Shown here: piece by piece, positions 32,770-41,760 of the stretch
Layout: each line of letters opens with the position of its first letter
How positions within the stretch are numbered: the first letter of the stretch is position 1
Assembly (NCBI RefSeq): GCF_011758565.1
Contig: NZ_JAAMOX010000001.1
Coordinates: 496,001-560,000 of the forward strand
Direction: 5' to 3'
DNA from: Lysinibacter cavernae
GTDB lineage: Bacteria > Actinomycetota > Actinomycetes > Actinomycetales > Microbacteriaceae
Length of the DNA stretch: 64,000 nt
The notes under the pieces: model-generated
Databases searched by the model: none
What the model saw: the letters and a program-made list of their open reading frames with translations, nothing else
What the model was told of the DNA's origin: nothing
Made by a program: the position numbers and the translations under genes

Positions 32770-33636
32770 TTAGGGAAGGGTGAGGATTTCGGTGCCCGTT
32801 TCGGTCACAACGAGCGTGTGCTCGAACTGGGCCGTGATGCTCTTGTCTTTGGTCGTGACGGTCCAGTCGTCTTCCCACATGTCCCACTCGTGTGTGCCGA
32901 GTGTCAGCATCGGCTCGATGGTAAAGACCATGCCTGGCACGATGACATCGCTGAACTGAGGAGCGGAATCGTAGTGAGGGATGATGAGCCCGCTATGGAA
33001 GGCCTCGCCAACGCCGTGGCCAGTAAAGTCGCGGACAACGCCGTAGCCAAAGCGTTTTGCGTACGACTCTATTGCTCGGCCGATGATGTTGACCTGTCGT
33101 CCTGGCGCAACCGCCTTGATTCCGCGCATGAGTGCTTCGTGCGTGCGCTCGATGAGCAGGTCGACCTCTTCGGCTACCTCGCCAACACGGAAGGTGTAGT
33201 TGGTGTCTCCGTGGTAGCCGTTGAGGTACGCCGTGATATCGATGTTGACGATGTCACCCTTGTCGAGCACGGTGTCGTCTGGGATGCCGTGGCAGATGAC
33301 CTCGTTCACCGAGCTGCACAGCGACTTTGGGTATCCACGGTAGCCGAGTGTTGACGGGTAGGCACCGTGCGCGATCACAAACTCGTGGCCGATGGCATCG
33401 AGTTCTTCTGTCGTCACCCCTGGAACGATGGCTTCGCCAACGGCCTGGATTGCCTGGGCCGCAATGCGACCGGCCGCGCGGATGTGCTCAACCTGCTCGG
33501 GAGTGTAGGTGTTGTCCCCGGTGTACTCAGGTGGCTTCGGCTTGCCAACGTATGGCGGGCGCGTGATCGATTGTGGTACGGCACGTTCGGGGGAGATCGT
33601 CCCCGCAATGAGATGGCCGTTGGTGTCCTTGGGCAT
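32770..33636 (-). CDS. map: Methionine aminopeptidase, type I
   Basis: The 288-residue enzyme removes N-terminal methionine from new proteins. The metal ligands are visible: [20 protein letters not shown] (two Asp), [13 protein letters not shown] (His), [10 protein letters not shown] (Glu), and [13 protein letters not shown] (Glu). [16 protein letters not shown] is the substrate-pocket block. The ~40-residue N-terminal extension ([10 protein letters not shown] and around) is typical of actinobacterial MetAP. ATG 33636 is used; TAGAAT lies 7 nt before it on the same strand, so the message is probably leaderless. It diverges from the SPOR-like gene. Confidence 0.95.
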   Translation of the reverse strand: MPKDTNGHLIAGTISPERAVPQSITRPPYVGKPKPPEYTGDNTYTPEQVEHIRAAGRIAAQAIQAVGEAIVPGVTTEELDAIGHEFVIAHGAYPSTLGYRGYPKSLCSSVNEVICHGIPDDTVLDKGDIVNIDITAYLNGYHGDTNYTFRVGEVAEEVDLLIERTHEALMRGIKAVAPGRQVNIIGRAIESYAKRFGYGVVRDFTGHGVGEAFHSGLIIPHYDSAPQFSDVIVPGMVFTIEPMLTLGTHEWDMWEDDWTVTTKDKSITAQFEHTLVVTETGTEILTLP

Positions 33637-33643
33637 ACGTTCT

Positions 33644-33649
33644 ATTCTA
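33644..33649 (-). promoter_or_regulatory. -10 box (TAGAAT) of leaderless map
   Basis: On the minus strand TAGAAT is followed by 7 nt and then the map start codon, with no ribosome site. The spacing fits a leaderless transcript. Confidence 0.6.
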
Positions 33650-33716
33650 TGGGGAGGTCGATTGATTCTGACCGTTTGTGGCGCACCGCAAATCCGCACG
33701 AGCACGGAGGTACATC

Positions 33717-33902
33717 ATGTCCGAGAATCCAGACACGCAGTTTTGGTTCAACTCCCGCACAGGTGAGGTAGAGAAAGGGCCGCAGTCGCTCGCCCAGTAT
33801 CGCGTCGGCCCGTTTGCAACAGAGGCGGAAGCCGCACGCGCCCCTGAGGTTATCAAGGAGCGCGCAGCCAAATGGGCGGCCGAAGAGGCCGCCGAAGACT
33901 GA
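33717..33902 (+). CDS. Small SPOR-like protein
   Basis: The 61-residue protein MSENPDTQFWFNSRTGEVEK continues with RVGPFATEAEAARAPEVIKE. Microbacteriaceae carry a short SPOR-annotated protein of this pattern beside map and glnA. The GPFATEAEAARA block is the SPOR-type beta-alpha unit. ATG 33717 has GGAGGT upstream, whereas an in-frame ATG 39 nt earlier does not. The protein has no membrane segment and a charged C-terminal helix (AAKWAAEEAAED). The role is unknown. The second composite palindrome lies 10 nt after the stop. Confidence 0.85.
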   Translation: MSENPDTQFWFNSRTGEVEKGPQSLAQYRVGPFATEAEAARAPEVIKERAAKWAAEEAAED

Positions 33903-33911
33903 CTCTCTCCA

Positions 33912-33980
33912 CTCGTGGGGCGCGTTATTCCTCGTGGGGCGCAAAAAAATGCACCCCACGAACAAGAACGCACCCCACGA
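33912..33980. repeat. Composite palindrome, copy 2 (same 19/20/19-nt spacing as copy 1)
   Basis: CTCGTGGGGCGC occurs at 33912 and 33931, and GCACCCCACGA at 33951 and 33970. Arm-to-arm distances are 19, 20 and 19 nt, identical to the copy at 31802, while the spacers between the arms differ. An A-run (AAAAAAA) lies between the inner arms. It sits between the SPOR-like gene end and glnA2. Confidence 0.85.
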
Positions 33981-34045
33981 CGTGTGTACTGAAGTGTCAG
34001 CGAGAGGCAGTAATCTGGTGAGAGTGACTCAAGAAGGGTGTGCCC

Positions 34046-35383
34046 GTGGATAAGCAAAGAGATTTTGTTCTACGCACGATCGAGGAGCGCGGCATCAAGT
34101 TTGTCCGCCTCTGGTTTACCGACGTGGTTGGCACGCTCAAATCGGTGGCCATCGCGCCAGCCGAGGTTGAGAGCGCCTTCATTGAAGGACTCGGGTTTGA
34201 CGGCTCTGCCATCGAGGGGCTCACGCGCTCGTTCGAGTCGGATCTCCTCGCGTTCCCAGACCCTGCCACGTTCCAGATCCTCCCGTGGCGGGCCGGCATC
34301 GACCCGACCGCCCGGATGTTTTGCGACATTACAACGCCAGACGGTCAGCCAGCCGTGGCAGACCCCCGCAACGTGCTCAAACGGATGCTCGAAAAGGCCG
34401 CCGACAAAGGCTTCACGTTCTACACCCATCCAGAGATCGAGTTTTATCTGCTCAAGTCATCGGAGTATGGCCCGAACGGCCCAGAGCCGGTTGACCAGGC
34501 TGGTTACTTCGACAACGTGCCTGGCGGCACAGCCCATGACTTCCGTCGTGAGAGCGTGCGGATGCTCGAAGACCTCGGAATCTCCGTTGAGTTCAGCCAT
34601 CACGAGGCTGGTCACGGCCAGAACGAGATCGACCTTCGCTACGCCGACGCGCTTGCAACGGCCGACAACATCATGACCTTCCGCACCGTGGTCAAAGAGG
34701 TTGCCATCAGCCAGGGCGTCTACGCGACGTTCATGCCAAAGCCCATGAGCAACCAGCCGGGCTCAGGGATGCACACTCACCTGTCGCTCTTCGAGGGGGA
34801 CCAGAACGCGTTCTACGAGCCAGGTGCACAGTACCGCTTGTCCAAGACCGGTCGCCAGTTCATCGCTGGTTTGCTCACGCACGCGCCCGAGATTACGGCC
34901 GTCACAAACCAGTTTGTGAACTCGTATAAGCGCCTGTGGGGCGGCGGCGAAGCCCCAAGCTTTGTGTGTTGGGGACACAACAACCGTTCCGCACTCGTGC
35001 GCGTGCCCATGTACAAGCCGAACAAGGGCCAGAGCAGCCGCGTTGAATATCGTGGCATTGACTCAGCGTCCAATCCGTACCTGTCGTTTGCGCTGCTGCT
35101 TGCTGCCGGACTCAAGGGCATCGAAGAAGGCTACGAGCTTCCGCCAGAGGCCGAAGACAACGTGTGGCAGCTCACCGATTCCGAGCGCAGGGCGCTTGGC
35201 TTTAACCCGCTGCCAGCGAGCCTCGATCATGCTATCGCCGCGATGGAAAGCTCCGAGCTTGTCGCCGAGACCCTTGGCGAGCAGGTGTTCAACTACTCCA
35301 TCCTCAATAAGCGCGAGGAGTGGAAGGGCTACCGAGCCGAAGTGACACCCTTTGAGCTCAAACATAACCTGGGCATCCTCTAA
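34046..35383 (+). CDS. glnA2: Type I glutamine synthetase, GlnA2-like
   Basis: The 445-residue ligase makes glutamine from glutamate and ammonia with ATP. It begins MDKQRDFVLRTIEERGIKFV; GTG 34046 fits this N-terminus and lies 8 nt after AGAAGGG, whereas GTG 34040 would be too close. GFDGSAIEG, EIEFYLL, GHGQNEIDLRYADAL and SGMHTHLSLFEG are GS active-site motifs. The tail lacks the NLYELPPEE adenylylation loop: the aligned segment reads DNVWQLTDSE, with Trp in place of Tyr, so regulation by GlnE is unlikely. The glnA2-glnE-glnA1 order matches that of mycobacteria. Confidence 0.93.
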   Translation: MDKQRDFVLRTIEERGIKFVRLWFTDVVGTLKSVAIAPAEVESAFIEGLGFDGSAIEGLTRSFESDLLAFPDPATFQILPWRAGIDPTARMFCDITTPDGQPAVADPRNVLKRMLEKAADKGFTFYTHPEIEFYLLKSSEYGPNGPEPVDQAGYFDNVPGGTAHDFRRESVRMLEDLGISVEFSHHEAGHGQNEIDLRYADALATADNIMTFRTVVKEVAISQGVYATFMPKPMSNQPGSGMHTHLSLFEGDQNAFYEPGAQYRLSKTGRQFIAGLLTHAPEITAVTNQFVNSYKRLWGGGEAPSFVCWGHNNRSALVRVPMYKPNKGQSSRVEYRGIDSASNPYLSFALLLAAGLKGIEEGYELPPEAEDNVWQLTDSERRALGFNPLPASLDHAIAAMESSELVAETLGEQVFNYSILNKREEWKGYRAEVTPFELKHNLGIL

Positions 35384-35445
35384 GCGAAACGGGCCAAAAC
35401 GAGTGCGCATGCGATCAATCACAACCACGGGGCTGGTGAACTGAC

Positions 35446-38400
35446 GTGGGGCGCACAACTTCCCTCACCGAGGTTGCCCGCGCGGGCTTTACCGACCTGA
35501 GCCAGGCGCGGGAACGACTTGAGGCGCTCACCGAGCGCGGGTTGTGGCCAATGCCCGACTGGCTGGACTTCTTCGCGGTAAGCGCGGATGCCGATACGGC
35601 GCTGCGACTCATTGGTGACCTGCTTGAGAACAGCCCGGCCGAGGCCTCCGTTGTCCTGCGCGATTGCCCACAACGCGTGGTTCGGCTCCTCGGCGCGTCT
35701 GTTGGGCTTGGCGAGTTCTTTTGCCGGCACCCAGAAGAACTCGAATGGCTGTGCGATCCGGCATTAGAACCTCTAGAACTGCGTGAGTATGTTGATTCCC
35801 TGCTGCAATCCGTCGCGGCAGTTGACGGGGTCGCAACCGGAGCCGGTCCTGGCGCCACCGAACGAGACTGGGATGCGCTGCGCACGCGATACCGCAGGCA
35901 CGTTGCCCAGCTCGCCTGCTTTGATCTTGAGTCTCCAGAGCCCGCTCTCGCCTTTGACGAGGTTGCGCGGGCGCTGAGCGACCTTGCCGCTGCCGCTATC
36001 GAGGCATCGCTCGCCGTTGCCAGGCGAACGGTGTCAGATCCGAGCTCAATGGGTCAATCCTTTTCGCGAGAGCAGGTGCTCGCGACCAAACTCGCGGTTA
36101 TCTCGATGGGCAAAACGGGTGCAGAAGAACTCAATTATGTGAGCGATGTTGACGTTATCTTTGTTGGCGAAGCCGCCGACGACAGCGGCCTCGAAACAGA
36201 CAGGGCCATCACAATCGCAACGCGGCTCGCATCCGAGCTCATGAAAGGCATCCATGGCCTCTCAACAGAGCCTGCGCTTTGGGAAGTCGACCCCAACCTC
36301 CGGCCGGAGGGCAAAGATGGCGCGCTTGTCCGCACGCTTTGCTCACACTGTGCATACTACGACCGTTGGGCAAAGGGATGGGAATTTCAGGCCCTGTTGA
36401 AGGCCCGTCCCATCGCAGGAGACCCGCAGCTTGGCAACGAATATCTTGCCGCTATCTGGCCGCTCGTCTGGTCGAGTGGTTCGCGAGAGAACTTCGTTGG
36501 CTCCGTGCAAAAGATGCGCGAGCGCGTGACCGCCAATATCCCTGGCGAAGACGTGCATTACCAGATCAAGCTTGGCCCAGGCGGCCTCCGAGATATTGAG
36601 TTCACCGTCCAACTGCTGCAACTGGTGCACGGCCAGAACGACGAGACACTTCATGTCCGCGGCACGATTCCCGCGATCGAGGCGTTGGCGGAGGGCGGCT
36701 ACATCGGTCGCGATGACGCAGCAGAGTTTGTGGATGCTTATCGGCATCTTCGCCTGATCGAGCACCGCCTCCAACTCTGGAGGCTCAGCCGCACGGCGCT
36801 CATGCCGCGCGATGAGGACGGTCAGCGCTGGCTTGCCCGTGCCTCCGGTCTCGCAACCAATGCCGCCGACCTCATCTCGTACTGGGAATCAATCAAGGGC
36901 CGCGTCAGGTCGCTGCATTTGAAGCTCTTTTATCGCCCGCTGCTTGCCGCCGCGGCGACGGCAAATATCTCGGCGCTCAACGTGGACGATGCGAACATCA
37001 CCAACGAACAGGCGGCCGCCCGACTCAGCGCAATCGGGTTTGTTGACCCCTCCGGCGCGCTGCGGCATATTGCGGCGCTGAGCGCTGGAGTCTCGCGGAG
37101 GGCCATCATCCAGCGCAACCTGCTTCCCGTGCTCCTGCAGTGGTTCTCGCAGGGGGCAAATCCCGACTACGGGCTTCTCGCCTTCCGCCGGATTAGCGAC
37201 ACGCTTGGCACGACGCCCTGGTACCTTCGGCTGTTGCGTGATTCGACGTCGGCCGCCGAACGGCTTACGGCTGTGCTGTCAGGGTCACGCTTTATCGGTG
37301 AGCTCATGGAACGCATCCCCGAATCCGTCGCGTGGCTCGAGGGGAATAAGCTTCTCCAAGCTCCAACTCTCGGTGCGCTCACCGACGAGGTGAACTCAAT
37401 TGTTTCCCGGCACGAGAGCGTCGACACGATTGCACCAGCGATCCGGCATATTCGGCGCCGTGAGGTGTTGCGGGCGGCCATGGCCTCATTTGTGGGCGTT
37501 GCGTCGCAGGAACAGACCGCCACAGCCCTGTCAGACACCAACACGGCCATGCTCGCGGGAATACTCAAAGCCATTCGCGAACGCGAAGTCATCGCTGGCG
37601 CAGACGGCATTGAGTTCGCGATCATCGCCATGGGCCGATACGGGGGAGCCGAGATGGGCTTTGGCTCGGACGCCGACCTCATGTACGTGTATCGCACGAT
37701 TGATCCAGCGCTCGATACGGGCCAGAGCACAGCGCAGCAGATTGTGACCGAGATCAAACGGCTCACCGAGGATCCCTGGCTTCCGTTTGATATCGATCTT
37801 GGGCTCCGGCCAGAGGGCAAAAACGGTCCTGTGGTTCGGTCGCTGCACTCCTACGCTGCCTATTATGAGCGATGGTCCCTCACATGGGAGGCTCAGGCGC
37901 TGCTCCGTGCCCGGCCGGTCGCCGGTGACCAGGCGCTGCAGGACGATTTTGTGGCCCTTGCGGATACCGTTCGATACCGACCAGCCATGAGTGAACTCGA
38001 TATCCGCGAGGTTCGTCGAATCAAGGCAAGGGTCGAAAGCGAACGGCTGCCGCAGGGCGCCGATCCAATGCGTCACCTCAAGCTTGGCCGCGGCTCGCTG
38101 AGCGATGTTGAGTGGTTTGTTCAGTTGCTGCAGCTCATCCACGCCCACAGTGTTCCTGGCCTTCGTACCACGTCTACTCTTGGCGCGCTCAAGGTGGCGG
38201 CAGAAGAAGGGCTTGTTGACCGCGAGGATGCCTTGCTGCTTGAGGAAGCATGGATTCTCGCGACTCGGGTTCGTTCGGCAATCACGCTCTGGCTCAATAA
38301 GACGGGTGATGTATTGCCCTCAGACCGCGACCAGCTCGAGGGCATTGCGCGAATTGTTGGCTTCCCTCCTGGCTCCGCAAACGATCTTGAACAGCACTAT

Positions 38401-38457
38401 CTCGCAACCACACGCCGCGCGCGAGTGGTCTTCGAGCGGGATTTCTACGGCGAATAG
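35446..38457 (+). CDS. glnE: Glutamine synthetase adenylyltransferase/deadenylylase
   Basis: The 1003-residue bifunctional enzyme adds AMP to, and removes it from, the GlnA1 regulatory tyrosine. The two homologous halves each contain a nucleotidyltransferase active site: ISMGKTGAEELNYVSDVDVI in the N-terminal half (deadenylylation) and MGRYGGAEMGFGSDADLMYV in the C-terminal half (adenylylation). Each is followed by an RPEGKDG/RPEGKNG motif and a helical GlnD-UR domain with LRDIEFTVQLLQL or LSDVEWFVQLLQL. The length is normal. The start GTG 35446 has only a weak ribosome site. It follows glnA2 by 62 nt. Confidence 0.96.
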   Translation: MGRTTSLTEVARAGFTDLSQARERLEALTERGLWPMPDWLDFFAVSADADTALRLIGDLLENSPAEASVVLRDCPQRVVRLLGASVGLGEFFCRHPEELEWLCDPALEPLELREYVDSLLQSVAAVDGVATGAGPGATERDWDALRTRYRRHVAQLACFDLESPEPALAFDEVARALSDLAAAAIEASLAVARRTVSDPSSMGQSFSREQVLATKLAVISMGKTGAEELNYVSDVDVIFVGEAADDSGLETDRAITIATRLASELMKGIHGLSTEPALWEVDPNLRPEGKDGALVRTLCSHCAYYDRWAKGWEFQALLKARPIAGDPQLGNEYLAAIWPLVWSSGSRENFVGSVQKMRERVTANIPGEDVHYQIKLGPGGLRDIEFTVQLLQLVHGQNDETLHVRGTIPAIEALAEGGYIGRDDAAEFVDAYRHLRLIEHRLQLWRLSRTALMPRDEDGQRWLARASGLATNAADLISYWESIKGRVRSLHLKLFYRPLLAAAATANISALNVDDANITNEQAAARLSAIGFVDPSGALRHIAALSAGVSRRAIIQRNLLPVLLQWFSQGANPDYGLLAFRRISDTLGTTPWYLRLLRDSTSAAERLTAVLSGSRFIGELMERIPESVAWLEGNKLLQAPTLGALTDEVNSIVSRHESVDTIAPAIRHIRRREVLRAAMASFVGVASQEQTATALSDTNTAMLAGILKAIREREVIAGADGIEFAIIAMGRYGGAEMGFGSDADLMYVYRTIDPALDTGQSTAQQIVTEIKRLTEDPWLPFDIDLGLRPEGKNGPVVRSLHSYAAYYERWSLTWEAQALLRARPVAGDQALQDDFVALADTVRYRPAMSELDIREVRRIKARVESERLPQGADPMRHLKLGRGSLSDVEWFVQLLQLIHAHSVPGLRTTSTLGALKVAAEEGLVDREDALLLEEAWILATRVRSAITLWLNKTGDVLPSDRDQLEGIARIVGFPPGSANDLEQHYLATTRRARVVFERDFYGE

Positions 38458-38580
38458 CCCAACGCCCGTTCGGGCCTGTTGACGCCGAGGGTTGAATCTT
38501 TCGGTCCAGAATGGCCGTCGGGCCTAGCTTGCGTGTGTAGCTTGCGGAGCCGTGCCAGCATCGGGCGGTCGCCAACCCAA

Positions 38581-38654
38581 GAAATAAAAAACGACCCGGC
38601 AGGTATCGAGAGCGAACGGGCGCATGCCCATTCCTCGAAAAACCTGCCGGGTCG
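38581..38654 (-). terminator. Intrinsic terminator of glnA1 (stem-loop plus T-run)
   Basis: CGACCCGGCAGGT (38592-38604) pairs with ACCTGCCGGGTCG (38642-38654), with an inner TCGAG/CTCGA extension. Read on the minus strand the stem is followed by TTTTTTATTTC (38591-38581), a standard terminator for glnA1. It may also stop glnE transcripts. Confidence 0.88.
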
Positions 38655-38740
38655 GTGCGATCAGACCGCTTCCCCCGAAACGATCCAACCGCTAGTACAT
38701 CGGACGGTTAACTCATTACTGACCCTAGCCAGCGCTGAGG

Positions 38741-40165
38741 TTAAACTCCGTAGTACAGCTCAAACTCGAACGGATGTGGACGCTGTGCCAGCGGCTTGAT
38801 CTCGTTCTCGCGCTTATATTCTATCCATGTTGAGATGAGTTCGGGGGTGAATACGCCACCTTCGAGCAAGAAGTCGTGGTCATTCTCAAGCGCAACAAGC
38901 GATTCCTCGAGCGAACCAGGGATTTGAGGGATGCTCTTTGCCTCTTCTGGCGGAAGCTCGTAGAGGTCCTTGTCAATCGGCTCGTGCGGCTCGATGCGGT
39001 TCTTGATTCCGTCAATACCGGCCATGAGCTGGGCGGCAAACCCGAGGTAGGGGTTGCCTGAGGCATCAGGAACGCGGAACTCAATGCGCTTTGCCTTCGG
39101 GTTCGTTCCCGTAATCGGGATGCGGATGGCAGCCGAACGGTTGCCTGCCGAGTACACAAGGTTCACAGGGGCTTCGAAGCCCTTCACCAGGCGGCGGTAG
39201 GAGTTGATGGTCGGGTTGGTGAACGCAAGAACGGCATCCGCGTGCTTGAGCAGGCCGCCGATGTACCAGCGTGCGATGTCGCTGAGCCCGCCATAGCCTG
39301 ACTCGTCGTAGAACAGCGGCTTTCCGTCGCTCCACAGCGACTGGTGTACGTGCATTCCCGAACCGTTGTCGCCGAAGAGCGGCTTCGGCATAAACGTTGC
39401 GGTCTTGCCCCACTCGTTTGCCGTGTTCTTTACAACGTACTTGAACTTGAGGATGTCGTCAGCCGACGAAACCATGGTGTCGAATTTGTAGTTGATCTCG
39501 CCTTGGCCGGCGGTTCCGACTTCGTGGTGTGAACGCTCAAGCTCAAGGCCAACTTCAGCGAGCTTTACGCAGATGTCATCGCGCAGGTCGGCGTGCTGGT
39601 CAACGGGCGAGACGGGGAAGTATCCGCCCTTGTATGGGGTCTTGTTGGCGAGGTTTCCGCCTTCTTCTTCGCGGCCGGAGTTCCAAGCGCCTTCGCTGGA
39701 GTCAACCGAGTAGAAGCTGGAGTGCTGGTTCACTTCGTAGCGTACGTCGTCGAAGATGTAGAACTCGGCCTCCGGCGCAAAGAACGCGGTGTCAGCGATG
39801 CCCGTCGACGCGAGATACTTCTCGGCCTTCTTCGCTACCTGACGAGGGTCCTTCGAGTAGATCTCGCCAGTACGCGGGTTATAGATGTCAAAGACAATAA
39901 CAAGGGTGCGGTGCGTGCGGAACGGGTCGATGTATGCCGTTGAGACGTCAGGAATGAGCTGCATGTCTGATTCGTTGATGGTGGCAAAGCCGCGAATCGA
40001 CGATCCATCAAACAGCTGGCCGACTGAGAAGAACTCTTCGTCAACGGTAGAGGCCGGGATGTTGAAGTGCTGCTGCACACCCGGAAGGTCGGTGAAACGG
40101 ATGTCAAGGAACTTTACGTCGGTATCCTTGATGAACTTCAGTACTTCGGAAGAATCACTAAACAT
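38741..40165 (-). CDS. glnA: Type I glutamine synthetase, GlnA1
   Basis: The 474-residue enzyme is the main adenylylation-regulated [54 protein letters not shown] and [20 protein letters not shown] are GS core motifs. [17 protein letters not shown] follows. The adenylylation loop [18 protein letters not shown] is intact, with the target Tyr at about residue 402. It ends EFELYYGV as in M. tuberculosis GlnA1. It is convergent with glnE, its modifying enzyme. A CTGGAG site precedes the ATG. Confidence 0.96.
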   Translation of the reverse strand: MFSDSSEVLKFIKDTDVKFLDIRFTDLPGVQQHFNIPASTVDEEFFSVGQLFDGSSIRGFATINESDMQLIPDVSTAYIDPFRTHRTLVIVFDIYNPRTGEIYSKDPRQVAKKAEKYLASTGIADTAFFAPEAEFYIFDDVRYEVNQHSSFYSVDSSEGAWNSGREEEGGNLANKTPYKGGYFPVSPVDQHADLRDDICVKLAEVGLELERSHHEVGTAGQGEINYKFDTMVSSADDILKFKYVVKNTANEWGKTATFMPKPLFGDNGSGMHVHQSLWSDGKPLFYDESGYGGLSDIARWYIGGLLKHADAVLAFTNPTINSYRRLVKGFEAPVNLVYSAGNRSAAIRIPITGTNPKAKRIEFRVPDASGNPYLGFAAQLMAGIDGIKNRIEPHEPIDKDLYELPPEEAKSIPQIPGSLEESLVALENDHDFLLEGGVFTPELISTWIEYKRENEIKPLAQRPHPFEFELYYGV

Positions 40166-40301
40166 GTAAACGAACTCCAGGATGAATCGTGCTAGGCGGT
40201 TGTCTAGGCTCCACTAACGCTACGGTGGCGTCGTTTCCCCTCGGTTATGCAATTGTTTCAGGCATGTTAACGAGTTACCAAGTCGGCTGCGGAGTGTCGC
40301 G

Positions 40302-40307
40302 TAGACT
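40302..40307 (+). promoter_or_regulatory. -10 box (TAGACT) of the leaderless RDD gene
   Basis: TAGACT ends 7 nt before GTG 40315, and no ribosome site is present. This fits transcription starting at the start codon. Confidence 0.6.
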
Positions 40308-40314
40308 TGTCAGC

Positions 40315-40743
40315 GTGCCAGATTCCACAAATCCTCCAAAAACCTTCGGCGATGCAGCTCCAAGTGAGTACCCAGGAGAACGGCTTGGCCTTCCGCAATC
40401 TGGCCGCGGATCGATTGCACGCATCGGACGACGTGTTGTTGCCCTCGTCATCGACTGGGGGTACGCGATGCTGATCTCACTCGCATTTTTCAACTACGAC
40501 GCCCTCGCAATCACCGTGATTTTTATCATTGGCCAGGTCGTTTTTATTCCCACTATCGGTGGAAGCATTGGCCACCGACTCACGGGGCTTCGGGTTATTT
40601 CCCTGAGCGGAGGGTGGGTTGGAATCTGGCGGCCCGTTGTGCGCACCTTGCTGTTGTGCCTCATTCTGCCGGCCCTAATCTGGGATTCTGACCAGCGCGC
40701 CTTCCACGATAAGATCCCGGGAACCGCGCTCATCATCGCGTAA
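40315..40743 (+). CDS. RDD-family membrane protein
   Basis: The 142-residue protein starts at GTG 40315, placed by the TAGACT box and by the usual short polar N-terminus (PDSTNPPKTFG). The RDD signature is RIGRRVVALVIDWGYAMLIS, with the Arg and Asp pair in helix one, and IGHRLTGLRVISLSGG follows helix two. Three to four helices are visible, ending RAFHDKIPGTALII. RDD proteins next to glnA1 are common in actinobacteria; some have been linked to ion or osmolyte transport, but this one has no assigned role. Confidence 0.9.
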   Translation: MPDSTNPPKTFGDAAPSEYPGERLGLPQSGRGSIARIGRRVVALVIDWGYAMLISLAFFNYDALAITVIFIIGQVVFIPTIGGSIGHRLTGLRVISLSGGWVGIWRPVVRTLLLCLILPALIWDSDQRAFHDKIPGTALIIA

Positions 40744-40814
40744 TCGAGCTTCTGAACCAAAGGGTTCCGACTGATTGTTACTCGCCGAGTGGATGTGAAG
40801 ACCTGGCCATGACG

Positions 40815-40854
40815 GCAAACGACCCGGCATCCTGATGGATGCCGGGTCGTTTGC
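40815..40854. terminator. Perfect 18-bp bidirectional hairpin terminator
   Basis: GCAAACGACCCGGCATCC (40815-40832) and its exact complement (40837-40854) flank a TGAT loop. It lies between the convergent RDD and DUF4191 genes. TTTG at the stem end gives a short U-tract. Confidence 0.9.
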
Positions 40855-40871
40855 GTGTTCCGTGGCGACTG

Positions 40872-41585
40872 CTAGCGAGGGCGCGGTGCGCGAACCCTCG
40901 TAGGGTCAACACCCTTTGGAATGCCGATGGGGTTGCTCTGCAGGGAGCTCAGTCGGTTGCCAACGGCCTGAACCTCTTGGCGGGTCAGCGTTGGTTTGAT
41001 CTTGAGGAGGGCTCGTGAAACCTTCCACAGCGGAACCGAGTCTTCGTCTGGTCCAACGATGATGTGCGTCACTGCAACTGCTGGCAAAACTCGTTTGACC
41101 TTGCGTTCTTCTTCAGTGAGCATGCGCTGCACGCGGTCCTTTGGCCCCTCGGCGATGAGTACAACGCCGCCTCGTCCGGTGACTCGGTAGACCGCGTCTT
41201 TGGTTCGTGGGTTCACGGCGACGGGCATTTCGCTGCCGCGCCACGTGCGACGAAGCGCGTTCTTCACGACGGCACCAACTGCACCGGGCTCGCCCTCAAT
41301 CTGCTGGTAGGCGGCGCGCTCAGCACGACGCCCAAGAACGATGAGTACAAGCAGGATGCCAACCATGATGCCGCTGACGACCCAGAGGATGCCTCCGAGG
41401 ATTCCGCCAGGCAGGAATACTGCAAGCGAGATGCCGCCAAGGAGGGGCAACAGCAAGCAGAGCAACAGGATGAGCGTGATGTTCTTGTCATAACGACGCG
41501 TCATCTGAAACACTTGCCACATCTGCGAGATGCGGCCTTGCTTCTTCACCTTCTTGGGCTTCGGGGTATCGTCTGATTTGGCCAT
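40872..41585 (-). CDS. DUF4191 membrane protein
   Basis: The 237-residue protein begins with a Lys-rich segment (MAKSDDTPKPKKVKKQGRIS). Two adjacent helices follow (NITLILLLCLLLPLLGGISL and GILWVVSGIMVGILLVLIVL), then a cytoplasmic domain with RRAERAAYQQIEGEPGAVGA and AVYRVTGRGGVVLIAEGP. This is the DUF4191 pattern, conserved near lipA/lipB, glnA and lpd in actinobacteria, with no known function. ATG 41585 is chosen because TATTCT lies 7 nt upstream (leaderless) and the longer upstream frame is not conserved-looking. Confidence 0.9.
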   Translation of the reverse strand: MAKSDDTPKPKKVKKQGRISQMWQVFQMTRRYDKNITLILLLCLLLPLLGGISLAVFLPGGILGGILWVVSGIMVGILLVLIVLGRRAERAAYQQIEGEPGAVGAVVKNALRRTWRGSEMPVAVNPRTKDAVYRVTGRGGVVLIAEGPKDRVQRMLTEEERKVKRVLPAVAVTHIIVGPDEDSVPLWKVSRALLKIKPTLTRQEVQAVGNRLSSLQSNPIGIPKGVDPTRVRAPRPR

Positions 41586-41592
41586 ACCGTTA

Positions 41593-41598
41593 AGAATA
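41593..41598 (-). promoter_or_regulatory. -10 box (TATTCT) of the leaderless DUF4191 gene
   Basis: On the minus strand TATTCT is followed by TAACGGT and then ATG 41585. No ribosome site is present, consistent with a leaderless message. Confidence 0.55.
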
Positions 41599-41760
41599 CC
41601 GTTGATTCGCTCTGGCCGGTGCCACGCGCGGGAGTTGTTCGCTCGCAGTTGAATACTCACATCCCCGAATGTAGTTTTCAACAGTCCTGATTCCATCGTT
41701 ATTCTCCACGGTTCCGGATGCTGACGGTTCTTGGATGCTCCCGCACGGCAGGGTGTTGCT

